Below, one piece after another: positions 9,101 to 17,911 of a stretch of DNA of 64,000 nt. Each line of letters begins with the position of its first letter. The stretch's first letter is position 1. Source of the DNA: Streptomyces sp. Z26 (GTDB lineage Bacteria > Actinomycetota > Actinomycetes > Streptomycetales > Streptomycetaceae). Under the pieces are notes generated by a model. That model saw only the letters and a list, made by a program, of their open reading frames with translations. It did not search any database and was not told the DNA's origin. Made by a program: the position numbers and the translations under genes. The stretch spans positions 1,931,501-1,995,500 of the forward strand of contig NZ_RCHV01000002.1 in the NCBI RefSeq assembly GCF_003665095.1, in the 5' to 3' direction.

Positions 9101-9268
9101 TCACCGGCGGCGTACGTCGTGACCCCGGCCGAGCAGGAAACCGGAGAGCACGAGGTCCGCCAGGAACAGCAGGACGCCGAGGACGAACAGCCAGAACAGG
9201 CCGTTCACCACCCAGCCGACGACCGCCAGCACGATCGCCACGACGAGCAGCAGCAGTACGGCGTTCAT
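9101..9268 (-). CDS. Small hydrophobic membrane protein
   Basis: A 55-residue protein made of two hydrophobic helices (MNAVLLLLVVAIVLAVVGWV and FWLFVLGVLLFLADLVLSGF) and a short basic tail. ATG 9268 is preceded by GTGGAGG with about 4 nt spacing; an upstream in-frame GTG at 9313 gives an unlikely charged extension. Similar small membrane proteins are common in streptomycetes, without known function. It follows the PRC-barrel gene on the same strand by 56 bp and may be co-transcribed with it. Confidence 0.7.
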   Translation of the reverse strand: MNAVLLLLVVAIVLAVVGWVVNGLFWLFVLGVLLFLADLVLSGFLLGRGHDVRRR

Positions 9269-9324
9269 CGCGCCTCCACTCCGGCCCGGTCGCGGGGCCC
9301 GCGACCCGGGCACGTTCAGCGGGT

Positions 9325-9681
9325 TCAGCGGCGGGCGAGGCGGCGTTCACCGCCGACGCCGGGCCGGTAGGCAAGGTCGTAGTGGGAGAAGAGGGCCGGT
9401 TCCTCGGCCGCCGCCAGCTCCCCGTCGACGGCGATGCCCGGGGCGTCCTTCACCCGCTTCCTCGCGTAGTGGACGGTGAGCCGGTCCGGCCCCACCGTCG
9501 CCTCGTCCAGGGGGACGAACACCAGCCGCCGCCTGGTCGGCAGGCCGACCGTGACGGCGGCGAACGCGGGCCGGTCGGTGGACGTGTCCACGTAGACCGA
9601 CTCCAGCGCCCCGATCCTGCTGCCCTCCGGGTCGACCACGTCGTGGCCCTGCCACTCCCGGATGTCCTCCGCCTCGAACAC
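9325..9681 (-). CDS. PRC-barrel domain protein
   Basis: 118-aa soluble protein starting FEAEDIREWQGHDVVDPEG, with the PRC-barrel core (IGALESVYVDTSTDRPAFAAV and RRLVFVPLDEATVG). PRC-barrel proteins are small beta-barrels found in ribosome maturation, photosystems and stress proteins; this stand-alone type has no assigned role. GTG 9681 is chosen by domain boundary and the upstream AAGGTGAGG. In-frame GTGs at 9690 and 9753 are alternatives. It is divergent from the response regulator gene. Confidence 0.75.
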   Translation of the reverse strand: MFEAEDIREWQGHDVVDPEGSRIGALESVYVDTSTDRPAFAAVTVGLPTRRRLVFVPLDEATVGPDRLTVHYARKRVKDAPGIAVDGELAAAEEPALFSHYDLAYRPGVGGERRLARR

Positions 9682-9818
9682 GCGCCTCACCTTCCCCACG
9701 GGCCACCGTGCACCCGGGTGCGGGCCGCCCCGTTCCGGTGCGCCGGATGCCACGGCGGGTCCCCCGTCCCGTACGGGCTACTCGGAATCCGACCGGGGAC
9801 GGCGGGGCGGGGCGGGGA

Positions 9819-9865
9819 ACCCCGACTTTCGTCGGTACCGCCACGGTGGAGGCGGGCGGTACGGT
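9819..9865 (+). promoter_or_regulatory. Response-regulator promoter: 17-bp palindromic box and -10
   Basis: ACCCCGACTTTCGTCGG (9819-9835) contains the inverted repeat CCGAC-N4-GTCGG. The same 17 bases recur at 14970-14986 before the ATPase-kinase operon. A -10 TACGGT (9860-9865) lies 6 nt before GTG 9872, so the start site is probably the G of the start codon. The box is then centred near -45, the usual place for a NarL-type activator touching RNA polymerase. Confidence 0.6.
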
Positions 9866-9871
9866 CCGCGG

Positions 9872-10549
9872 GTGATCCGAGTGCTGCTGGCCGACGACGA
9901 AGAGATGATCCGCGCCGGGGTGCGGGCGATCCTGTCCACCGACCCGGGCATCGAGGTGCTCGCGGCGGAGGCGTCCGACGGCCGGGAGGCCGTGGAGCTG
10001 GCGCGGCGGGAACGGCCGGACGTGGCGCTGCTGGACGTACGGATGCCGCGCATGGACGGTCTGGACGCCGCCGCCGAGATCCGGCGGACGGTGCCGGGGA
10101 CCGCGACGGTGATGCTGACGACGTTCTCCGAGGACGAGTACATCGCGCGGGCGCTGCGCGACGGCGCCAGCGGCTTCCTGCTCAAGGCGGGCGCGCCGCG
10201 CGAACTCCTCGCGGGGGTACGGGCGGTGGCGGACGGCGCCGCCTGCCTGTCGCCGCGCGTGGCCCGGCGCGTGATCAGCGAGCTGAGTTCCGGCAACGCG
10301 GGCGTACGGATGTCGCGGGGCGCGCTCGCGCGCGAGCGGATCGCGGAGCTGACGAACCGGGAGCGCGAGGTGCTGTCCCTCGTCGGCGCCGGGCTGTCGA
10401 ACGCGGAGATCGCGGCCCGTCTGCACCTGGTGGAGGGGACCGTGAAGGCGTACGTGAGCACGGTCCTGGCCCGGCTCGGCCTGAAGAACCGGGTGCAGGC
10501 CGCGATCCTCGCCCATGAGGGCGGCATCGTGGACACCGCCGCCTGGTGA
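9872..10549 (+). CDS. NarL/LuxR-type response regulator
   Basis: 225-aa two-component response regulator. The receiver has acidic residues Asp8/Asp9, phosphoacceptor Asp55 (ALLDVRMP) and LLKAGAPREL. The C-terminal LuxR helix-turn-helix is TNREREVLSLVGAGLSNAEI onward to VKAYVSTVLARLGLKNR. GTG 9872 is selected because the receiver begins there and a -10 lies 6 nt upstream. The likely partner kinase is the convergent gene at 10587-12290, although the two do not share a transcript. Palindromic boxes before this gene and before the ATPase operon suggest autoregulation and control of the operon. Confidence 0.92.
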   Translation: MIRVLLADDEEMIRAGVRAILSTDPGIEVLAAEASDGREAVELARRERPDVALLDVRMPRMDGLDAAAEIRRTVPGTATVMLTTFSEDEYIARALRDGASGFLLKAGAPRELLAGVRAVADGAACLSPRVARRVISELSSGNAGVRMSRGALARERIAELTNREREVLSLVGAGLSNAEIAARLHLVEGTVKAYVSTVLARLGLKNRVQAAILAHEGGIVDTAAW

Positions 10550-10563
10550 CGTCCCGGCGCTCC

Positions 10564-10584
10564 CGCGGCGGTACGGGCGCCGCG
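10564..10584. terminator. Short hairpin between convergent regulator and kinase genes
   Basis: Perfect 7-bp arms CGCGGCG / CGCCGCG around a 7-nt loop, lying in the 37-bp gap between the two stop codons. It probably acts as a bidirectional terminator; there is no U tract on either strand. Confidence 0.5.
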
Positions 10585-10586
10585 CG

Positions 10587-12290
10587 TCAGGAGCCGGTCC
10601 GCACCGCGTCCTTGGCGACGAGCCTGCCGCCGCCGAAGCACAGCCGGTAGACGCGTACGGGGTCGGGACCGTCGTCCATCCGGTAGTAGCGGCACCGCGA
10701 CCCGGGCGGGCCGGGCGCGACGTGCGGGCCCGGCTGCTCGTCGGTCTGCATGGTCGGCAGCAGCCCGAAGACGTCCCGCTCGTCCTGGCCGACGCGCATC
10801 CGGTCGTAGTCGGCGGCGGGCAGCACGGAACGGTTCGACTGGACGAACGCGAACACGGTCATCGCGACGGCCAACGCCGAGGTCAGCGCCAGCGGCACCA
10901 GGAACACCTGCCGCAGCCGCCGTCGTTCCTTCCGTTCGGCCGACTCCCTGCGCAGCGACGACTCGGACGGCGCGGACGCGGGCGTCACGACCTCCGTAGG
11001 TACGGTCCCGGACGCCACGTGCGCGTGCTCGTGCGGGAGTCGGACGCGCACCTCGTACCCGCTCCCGGCCGGGCTGTCCGGCAGCGCCACCGGCCCGTCG
11101 CGCATGACGCCGCCCGACAGCCGTACCCGTTCCCGCAGCCCGATCAGGCCGTTGCCGCCCGACGTGCCCCGGGGCGGCGGATCACCGGCGGGCCGCTCGC
11201 TGACGACGGACACCTCCGTGGCGTCCGGGGACTGGCGCAGCTCGACGGTGACGGCGCCGCCCGGCGCGTGCTTGGCGGCGTTCGTCAGGGACTCCTGGAC
11301 GACGCGGTGCAGCGCGCGTTCCGCGAGCGGCGGCAGCGGCACCGGCTGGCCCTCGCGCCGCAGTTCCACCGGGAGGCCGGACGCGGCGGCGCGGTCCACG
11401 AGGTCCGCGATGTCCACCCCGGCCAGCCGCTCGTCCGGCTGGCCGCCGCCGCCCGCGGCGTCCCCGTCCCGCAGCACGCCGATGATGTCGTGCAGCGTCT
11501 CGGTCGCCGTGACGGCCGCGGCGCGCAGCCCCTCCGCGGCTTCGCGGTGGCGCGGGTCGAGGTCGGGGGCGACCTCCAACGCTCCGGCGCGCAGGGCGAG
11601 GAGGGAGAGTTCGTGGCCGAGGGTGTCGTGCATGTCGCCCGCGATGCGGGAGCGTTCCCGCAGCCGTACGCGGTCGGCGGCGAGTTGCTGCTCGCGCTCC
11701 ATGCGTTCGGCCAACTCCCAGCCGGTGGCGACGAGTTCGGCGTGCTGCCGGACGTAGCGGCCGACGAGCCAGGGCAGCGCCACGTTGAACACGAGGGTGA
11801 GGACGAGCGTAAACCACGACCACAGCTGCTCGTCCGCCCGCCAGGTGACGAGCAGTCCGAGGGCCGCGACCATCCCGAACGAGACGAGCGCGGGCGGCGC
11901 CTGCCGCATCCGTCTGCCGACCAGGTAGCCCGTCGCGAGCAGCGGCAGCACGGCGGCGCCGCTGAACAGTTCCGGGGACGCGACGAACGCGAGGCCCACC
12001 GCCAGGTACAGCGACAGCAGCGGCGCCGTACGGCACACCAGCACCGCGAGCGCCAGCACCGGCACCGTCAGGTACGGCAGGACGGGCGCCGGGCCCTCCT
12101 GCGGCGGCCCGGCGACGTACTCGACGACCCCCGGAGCGCACAGCACCAGCCACAGCAGGGCGTCCGCGGCCCGCTCCCGGCGGCTGCCGCGCGCCAGCGC
12201 CGTACGCGCGGCCAGCGCCGTACGGACCACCGGCCCCGTACGGACCGGCGCGGTGCGGGCGGCCCCCGACCGCGCCGGTCCCCCGGTCAT
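10587..12290 (-). CDS. Sensor histidine kinase (HisKA_3) with extra C-terminal membrane helix and domain
   Basis: 567-aa kinase. N-terminal membrane helices span about residues 44-178. The HisKA_3 box has phosphoacceptor His221 (AGDMHDTLGHELS). The HATPase part shows an N-box ESLTNAAKHA (333-342) and GNGLIGLRERV. Unusually, another membrane helix follows (about 463-483), then an 80-residue external tail with Cys533 and Cys551 (CRYY, LCFGGGRLVAKDAV) that resembles BamE/BLIP-like small domains. ATG 12290 overlaps the ATPase stop by four bases, so synthesis of the kinase is coupled to the ATPase. It faces the response regulator gene tail to tail. Confidence 0.88.
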   Translation of the reverse strand: MTGGPARSGAARTAPVRTGPVVRTALAARTALARGSRRERAADALLWLVLCAPGVVEYVAGPPQEGPAPVLPYLTVPVLALAVLVCRTAPLLSLYLAVGLAFVASPELFSGAAVLPLLATGYLVGRRMRQAPPALVSFGMVAALGLLVTWRADEQLWSWFTLVLTLVFNVALPWLVGRYVRQHAELVATGWELAERMEREQQLAADRVRLRERSRIAGDMHDTLGHELSLLALRAGALEVAPDLDPRHREAAEGLRAAAVTATETLHDIIGVLRDGDAAGGGGQPDERLAGVDIADLVDRAAASGLPVELRREGQPVPLPPLAERALHRVVQESLTNAAKHAPGGAVTVELRQSPDATEVSVVSERPAGDPPPRGTSGGNGLIGLRERVRLSGGVMRDGPVALPDSPAGSGYEVRVRLPHEHAHVASGTVPTEVVTPASAPSESSLRRESAERKERRRLRQVFLVPLALTSALAVAMTVFAFVQSNRSVLPAADYDRMRVGQDERDVFGLLPTMQTDEQPGPHVAPGPPGSRCRYYRMDDGPDPVRVYRLCFGGGRLVAKDAVRTGS

Positions 12291-14827
12291 CGCGCCGTCG
12301 GCGCGGCCACGGCGCCGGGCGCGCCGGCGGCGTCGGCCGCGGCGCGGCGCCGGAGCACCGCCCACGCGATCTCCAGCAGCAGCCCGGCCCCGGCGGCGAA
12401 GGCCACGGCGGCCCAGGGCGCGCGCACCCCGACCAGTTCGAGCTGGAAGAACTCCTGGAGGAACGGCGTCACCAGCACCACGGCGAAGGACGCCGCCATG
12501 GTGAGGACGAGCCCGATCCGCCACCAGGTGTACGGCCGCGCGATGATCGCCAGCGCCCACAGCGCCACGAGGAACAGCGTCAGGGTGGCCGCCGAGGTCT
12601 CCGCCTCCAGGTTGTCGTCGTACGTGGCGCGCGCGAAGAGGTACGAGCCGAAGGTGGCCGCCGCCGCGAGGGCGCCGCCGGGGACGGCGAAGCGCAGCAC
12701 CCGTTGCACGAAGCCGGTACGGGCCCGTTCCGCGTTGGGCGCGAGCGCCAGGAAGAACGCGGGGATGCCGATGCTGAGCGAGCCGATGAGGGTGAGGTGG
12801 CGGGGCAGGAAGGGGTAGGGCACCTGGGCCACCACGACCATGACGGCGAGCAGCACCGAGTACATGGTCTTGGTGAGGAAGAGGTTGGCGACGCGTTCGA
12901 TGTTGCCGATGACGCGGCGGCCCTCCGCGACGACCGAGGGCAGCACGGCGAAGTTGTTGTTCAGCAGCACCAGCTGGGCCACGGAACGGGTCGCGGGGCT
13001 GCCGGAGCCCATGGCGACGCCGATGTCGGCGTCCTTGAGCGCCAGCACGTCGTTCACGCCGTCGCCGGTCATCGCCACGGTGTGGCCGCGCGACTGGAGC
13101 GCCCGCACCAGCGCGCGCTTCTGCTGCGGCCCGACACGGCCGAAGACGGAGGTGCGCTCCGCGAGGTCCGCCAGCTCCTCCGGGTCGTCGGGGAGCGTAC
13201 GGGCGTCCACGGGGTGGTCGGCGCCGGGGAAGTCCAGACCGCGGGCGACGGCGCCGACGGACAGCGCGTTGTCGCCGGAGATCACCTTGGCGGCGACGCC
13301 CTGCTCCGCGAAGTACCGCAGCGTGGCGGGCGCCTCCTCGCGGATGCGCTGCTCGATGACGACGAGCGCGGCGGGCGTGACGCCGTCCGCCGCGGCGAGC
13401 GGCCGGTCGAACGCCTCGCGGAGGGTGCCCGAGGCGCGCGCCAGCAGCAGTACGCGGAGACCGAGGGCGCCCCGCTCGTCGACCTGCTCCAGCACGGGGT
13501 GGCCCGCGGGCAGCAGCGCGTCGGGCGCGCCCAGCAGCCAGGTCGCGGTGGCGCCGGGGCCGTCGCCGCCGGGACCGTCGCCGGGCGCCCGGAGGGTGGC
13601 GCCGCTCCAGCGGCGTGCCGAGGAGAACGGGGTGCTGTCGGTCACGGTCCAGCCGTCCGGCGCGGCGTACGCGTCGATGATCGCCTGCATGCTCGGGTTG
13701 GGCCGCTCGTCGGCGGCGCCGAGCACGCCGAGCACCGCCTCGGCGGGCGCGTCCGGGTCGAGGGCGCGCACCTCGGAGACGTCCATGGCGGTCTCGGTGA
13801 GCGTGCCGGTCTTGTCCAGGCAGACGACGTCCACCCGTGCCAGCCCCTCGATCGCGGGCAACTCCTGTACGAGGCAGCGCTTCTTGCCCAGCCGGACGAC
13901 GCCGACGGCGAAGGCCACGGAGGTGAGCAGCACCAGCCCCTCGGGCACCATCGGGACCAGACCGGCCACCATCCGGCGGACGGCCTCGGCCATGTCGTCC
14001 TTGCCGACGGTGAGTTGGCTGATGATGAGCGCGACACCGGCCGGGACGATGGCGTACGTCACGTACTTGAGGATCTTGTCGATCCCGCCCCGCAGTTCGG
14101 AGCTGGTGAGGGTGAACTTGCTGGCCTCCTCGGCCAGTTGAGCGGCGTACGCGTCCCGGCCGACGCGCGTGGCGGCGAACGCGCCGGTGCCCGCCACCAC
14201 GAAGCTGCCCGACATGACCTGGTCCCCGGGCCGCTTGACGACCGGGTCGGCCTCGCCGGTCAGCAGCGACTCGTCGACCTCCAGGTCGGCGGTCTCCACC
14301 AGCGTGCCGTCCACGGCGATCTTGTCGCCGGGCCCCAGCTCCACGATGTCGTCGAGGACGAGTTGCTCGGCGCCGACGGGCTCGGACACCCCGTCGCGGC
14401 GTACGGTCGGCCGGCTCTCGCCGACGATGGCCAGCTGGTCCAGGGTGCGCTTGGCGCGGATCTCCTGGATCACGCCGATCAGGGTGTTGGCGAGGATGAC
14501 GCCGCCGAACAGCGCGTCCTGCACGGGTCCCACCGACAGGATGATGACGAACAGCACGCCCACGATGGCGTTGATCCGGGTGAAGAGGTTGCCGCGGACG
14601 ATCTCCCCGATGCTCCTGCTGGAGCGCACCGGCACGTCGTTCACCCGGCCCGCGGCGACCCGTTCCGCGACCTCGGCCGCGGTGAGGCCGCGCGCCGCCC
14701 GTACGGGGTCCGGGGGCACGGGGCCCGGGGGCGCCCCGTCCGGCGGCGCCTCTCCCGTACGGTCCGGGTCCGTACGGTCCGGCGCCGCGGCGGGCTCCCC
14801 GCCCACCGTGTCCACGTGTTCAGCCAC
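12287..14827 (-). CDS. P-type cation ATPase, CtpE-like
   Basis: About 846-aa P-type ATPase. It has the phosphorylation motif DKTGTLT (Asp338 from GTG 14827), the TGES-type loop as LLTGEAD, an M4 MVPEGL motif instead of the heavy-metal CPC, hinge TGDGVND, and C-terminal helices. There is no N-terminal metal-binding domain. The arrangement matches mycobacterial CtpE, a Ca2+ ATPase, so calcium export is the best guess. The start is uncertain: GTG 14827 or GTG 14875, with a Pro/Asp-rich N-terminus either way. It heads an operon with the histidine kinase, behind the palindromic box at 14970-14986. Confidence 0.88.
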   Translation of the reverse strand: MAEHVDTVGGEPAAAPDRTDPDRTGEAPPDGAPPGPVPPDPVRAARGLTAAEVAERVAAGRVNDVPVRSSRSIGEIVRGNLFTRINAIVGVLFVIILSVGPVQDALFGGVILANTLIGVIQEIRAKRTLDQLAIVGESRPTVRRDGVSEPVGAEQLVLDDIVELGPGDKIAVDGTLVETADLEVDESLLTGEADPVVKRPGDQVMSGSFVVAGTGAFAATRVGRDAYAAQLAEEASKFTLTSSELRGGIDKILKYVTYAIVPAGVALIISQLTVGKDDMAEAVRRMVAGLVPMVPEGLVLLTSVAFAVGVVRLGKKRCLVQELPAIEGLARVDVVCLDKTGTLTETAMDVSEVRALDPDAPAEAVLGVLGAADERPNPSMQAIIDAYAAPDGWTVTDSTPFSSARRWSGATLRAPGDGPGGDGPGATATWLLGAPDALLPAGHPVLEQVDERGALGLRVLLLARASGTLREAFDRPLAAADGVTPAALVVIEQRIREEAPATLRYFAEQGVAAKVISGDNALSVGAVARGLDFPGADHPVDARTLPDDPEELADLAERTSVFGRVGPQQKRALVRALQSRGHTVAMTGDGVNDVLALKDADIGVAMGSGSPATRSVAQLVLLNNNFAVLPSVVAEGRRVIGNIERVANLFLTKTMYSVLLAVMVVVAQVPYPFLPRHLTLIGSLSIGIPAFFLALAPNAERARTGFVQRVLRFAVPGGALAAAATFGSYLFARATYDDNLEAETSAATLTLFLVALWALAIIARPYTWWRIGLVLTMAASFAVVLVTPFLQEFFQLELVGVRAPWAAVAFAAGAGLLLEIAWAVLRRRAAADAAGAPGAVAAPTAR

Positions 14828-14920
14828 TCCCGGTCCCGTCCCTCTCTGTGGTGCTCCACGGCGACCGCTGGTCACGGCGGTCGCCGTACGCCGGACGCCG
14901 TCCGCGTACCGGCCTTCCCG

Positions 14921-14986
14921 ACCCTAGACAGCGCGCCGACCGCCCACCAGCCACCAAAGGCCCTGCCGGACCCCGACTTTCGTCGG
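14921..14986 (-). promoter_or_regulatory. ATPase-kinase operon promoter and palindromic box
   Basis: The 17-mer ACCCCGACTTTCGTCGG (14970-14986) is identical to the box before the response regulator, and here the repeat extends to CCCGAC-N4-GTCGGG. A -10-like TAGGGT is read on the minus strand at 14926-14921. The box centre lies roughly 64 bp upstream of the implied start, about two helical turns further than at the regulator gene. Confidence 0.5.
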
Positions 14987-15141
14987 GTGCCGTCCCTTCG
15001 CCCCTCCCCTGCCGGTGTGAGGCTTCTCTCCGCAAGAGTCCTCGGGGTCCCCCCTGTCGCTTTCGCCCACCTACGGAGCGACCTGCGACGACGCACTGTT
15101 TCCATGGTCAAGTAGCGGAATTGGATCTCGGATGCCGGATT

Positions 15142-15171
15142 TTGTCGCTCCCGACCCCCTGTGCTTACCGT
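15142..15171 (+). promoter_or_regulatory. rpfA promoter
   Basis: -35 TTGTCG (15142-15147), an 18-bp spacer and -10 TACCGT (15166-15171). The implied start near 15178 gives a leader of about 240 nt that contains the whole riboswitch. The stretch 14990-15140 upstream shows nothing else recognisable. Confidence 0.55.
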
Positions 15172-15204
15172 CGAATCGCTCGCCACACGGGGGGCACCCG
15201 TGAC

Positions 15205-16095
<891 letters not shown>

Positions 16096-16108
16096 CCCGA
16101 CCCCCGGC

Positions 16109-16137
16109 ACGCTCCGGGCCTTCCCGGCCCGGAGCGT
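16109..16137 (+). terminator. rpfA terminator 1
   Basis: Perfect 12-bp arms ACGCTCCGGGCC / GGCCCGGAGCGT around a 5-nt loop, 14 nt after the rpfA stop. Confidence 0.8.
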
Positions 16138-16147
16138 CCCCGGTCCC

Positions 16148-16181
16148 GCGGCCCGCGCCTCTCCCCCGTGGCGCGGGCCGC
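16148..16181. terminator. Second hairpin between rpfA and the convergent VWA gene
   Basis: Perfect 12-bp arms GCGGCCCGCGCC / GGCGCGGGCCGC with a 10-nt loop. Being symmetrical and set between convergent genes, it can serve either transcript. Confidence 0.65.
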
Positions 16182-16225
16182 GTCACGCCCGGATGCCGCG
16201 CGGGCGCCCGCGGGCCCGTACGGGA

Positions 16226-17911
16226 TCAGCGCGGCAGGCCGCCCCTGTGCGGCGGGCGGTCGTACGTGCTGTCCCCGTGCGGGTCGTCCCCGTACGGGCC
16301 GTCGCCACCCTCCGGCGCACCCAGCGCGTCCGCCCGCCGGATGGTCGCCGCGAGTTCCGCGACGGCGGAGTCGCCGGAGTCGGCGGCCGCGTCCCGCGCG
16401 TACCCGGCGAGCCGCCGCAGCGGGGGCGCGCCCGGCAGGTCGCCCGCGCCGCCGCGCAGCGCCTCGGCGAAGTACGCGGCGGCGGCGGCCGTACGCAGCC
16501 GTGGCGAGGCGGACTCCCACAGCGCGCCGTCCAGCGCGTCCGTACCGATGCGCCGCGTCTCCTCACGCGGCGCGCGCGAGTCCGGGTCCAGCCAGCGCAC
16601 GGCGGCGGTCGCCACGTCGCCCTCGGCGCCCTCCCTCAGCCGCACCGCGTACAGCGCGGTGACCGTGTGCCCGGGGCCGATCTCGCCGCCGTCCACGCGG
16701 TCGTCGCGGAAGTCCTCGTCCGCGACCCGCCTGTCGTCGTAGCCGACGAGCCGCTGTTCGACGACCGTGTCCGGGTCGAACGTGACCTGCGCCTTGGCGT
16801 CGCGCGCGCGGAGGCCGATGTTGCGGGGCAGCTCCTCCACGAAGACCCGGCGCGCCTCCGTACGACTGGACACGTACGTGGTGTGCCCGTCGCCCCGGTT
16901 GGTGAGCCGCTCCATCAGGGCGTCGCCGTAGTCGCTGCCGACACCGACGCCGAAGAGGGTGATGCCGTGGTCGGCGCGGTGCGCGGCGACCTGGTCGAGG
17001 ATGGCGTCCGGCGCGGTGCCGCCGGTGTTGGCGAGGGCGTCGGAGAGGAGCACCACGCGGTTGGTGGCGGCCTTCCGCAGGCCCTCGACGGCCTCGGCGT
17101 AGCCGGTGCGCATGCCCGCCGCGAGGTTGGTGCTGTCCTCCGTGCGCAGCCCGTCGAGGGCGTCCCGGACCGTGCCGCGCCCGCCGTCGTCGCCGAGGCG
17201 CGTCATGGGCAGCACGGTGCGCGCCTCGTCGCTGAAGGCCACCAGGGCCACGGAGTCCGTGTCCCGCAGCTGCCCCACCGCCGTCCGCAGCGACGCCCGC
17301 ACCAGGTCGAGACGGCCCGGCTCGGCCATCGAGCCGGAGACGTCGACGACGAACGTGAGGGCGGCGGGCGCGCGCCGCTCGGCGGCGTCGTCGCGCTCCG
17401 CGCGGGTGGTGAGCCCGATCCGCAGCAGGGACCAGTCGCCGTCCCCGTCACCCCGTTCCGCGTGCCCGTCCGCGGTCGGGCCCGTACGGGCGCCGTCGGC
17501 CGACACCGCGAAACCGTCGCCCTCGGGCTGCTCGTAGCCCGGCCGGAAGCTGTTGACGAACTCCTCGGCCCGTACGGTGTCCGGCCGCGGCAGTCCCCCT
17601 TCCGCCACGGTCCGCTTCGCGTAGCCGTACGACGCGGTGTCGACGTCCAGCGCGAACGTCGACCGCAGGTCGGCGGCGGGCGGGGCGTCGCCCTCCGCCT
17701 CGTCGCCGGTGTCCCGCCGGGCGCCGTCCGGCGCGCGGGACGTGCCGCCGGGCGGCGGCGCGCCCTGCCCGCCGTCCGAACGGTCCGTCGCCGCCTCCCT
17801 GTTGCCGCTCCCGCCGCCGCCCCCGTCGTCCGTACCGCCGCCGGTGCATCCGGCGAGCAGTACGCCGCCCGCCGCCAGCGCCACCGCGAAACGTCTCCCC
17901 CTGTGCCCCAT
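16226..17911 (-). CDS. VWA-domain lipoprotein (YfbK-like)
   Basis: 561-aa predicted lipoprotein. It starts MGHRGRRFAVALAAGGVLLA with lipobox LLAGC, then a Gly/Asp/Pro-rich linker. A von Willebrand factor N-terminal motif follows (FALDVDTASYGYAKR, FVNSF), then the VWA domain with MIDAS DVSGSM, and a C-terminal YfbK-type domain. VWA domains bind protein partners through a metal ion; the partner here is unknown. ATG 17911 has GGAAGGGGGG upstream. Longer in-frame starts upstream would destroy the signal peptide. It converges with rpfA. Confidence 0.85.
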   Translation of the reverse strand: MGHRGRRFAVALAAGGVLLAGCTGGGTDDGGGGGSGNREAATDRSDGGQGAPPPGGTSRAPDGARRDTGDEAEGDAPPAADLRSTFALDVDTASYGYAKRTVAEGGLPRPDTVRAEEFVNSFRPGYEQPEGDGFAVSADGARTGPTADGHAERGDGDGDWSLLRIGLTTRAERDDAAERRAPAALTFVVDVSGSMAEPGRLDLVRASLRTAVGQLRDTDSVALVAFSDEARTVLPMTRLGDDGGRGTVRDALDGLRTEDSTNLAAGMRTGYAEAVEGLRKAATNRVVLLSDALANTGGTAPDAILDQVAAHRADHGITLFGVGVGSDYGDALMERLTNRGDGHTTYVSSRTEARRVFVEELPRNIGLRARDAKAQVTFDPDTVVEQRLVGYDDRRVADEDFRDDRVDGGEIGPGHTVTALYAVRLREGAEGDVATAAVRWLDPDSRAPREETRRIGTDALDGALWESASPRLRTAAAAAYFAEALRGGAGDLPGAPPLRRLAGYARDAAADSGDSAVAELAATIRRADALGAPEGGDGPYGDDPHGDSTYDRPPHRGGLPR

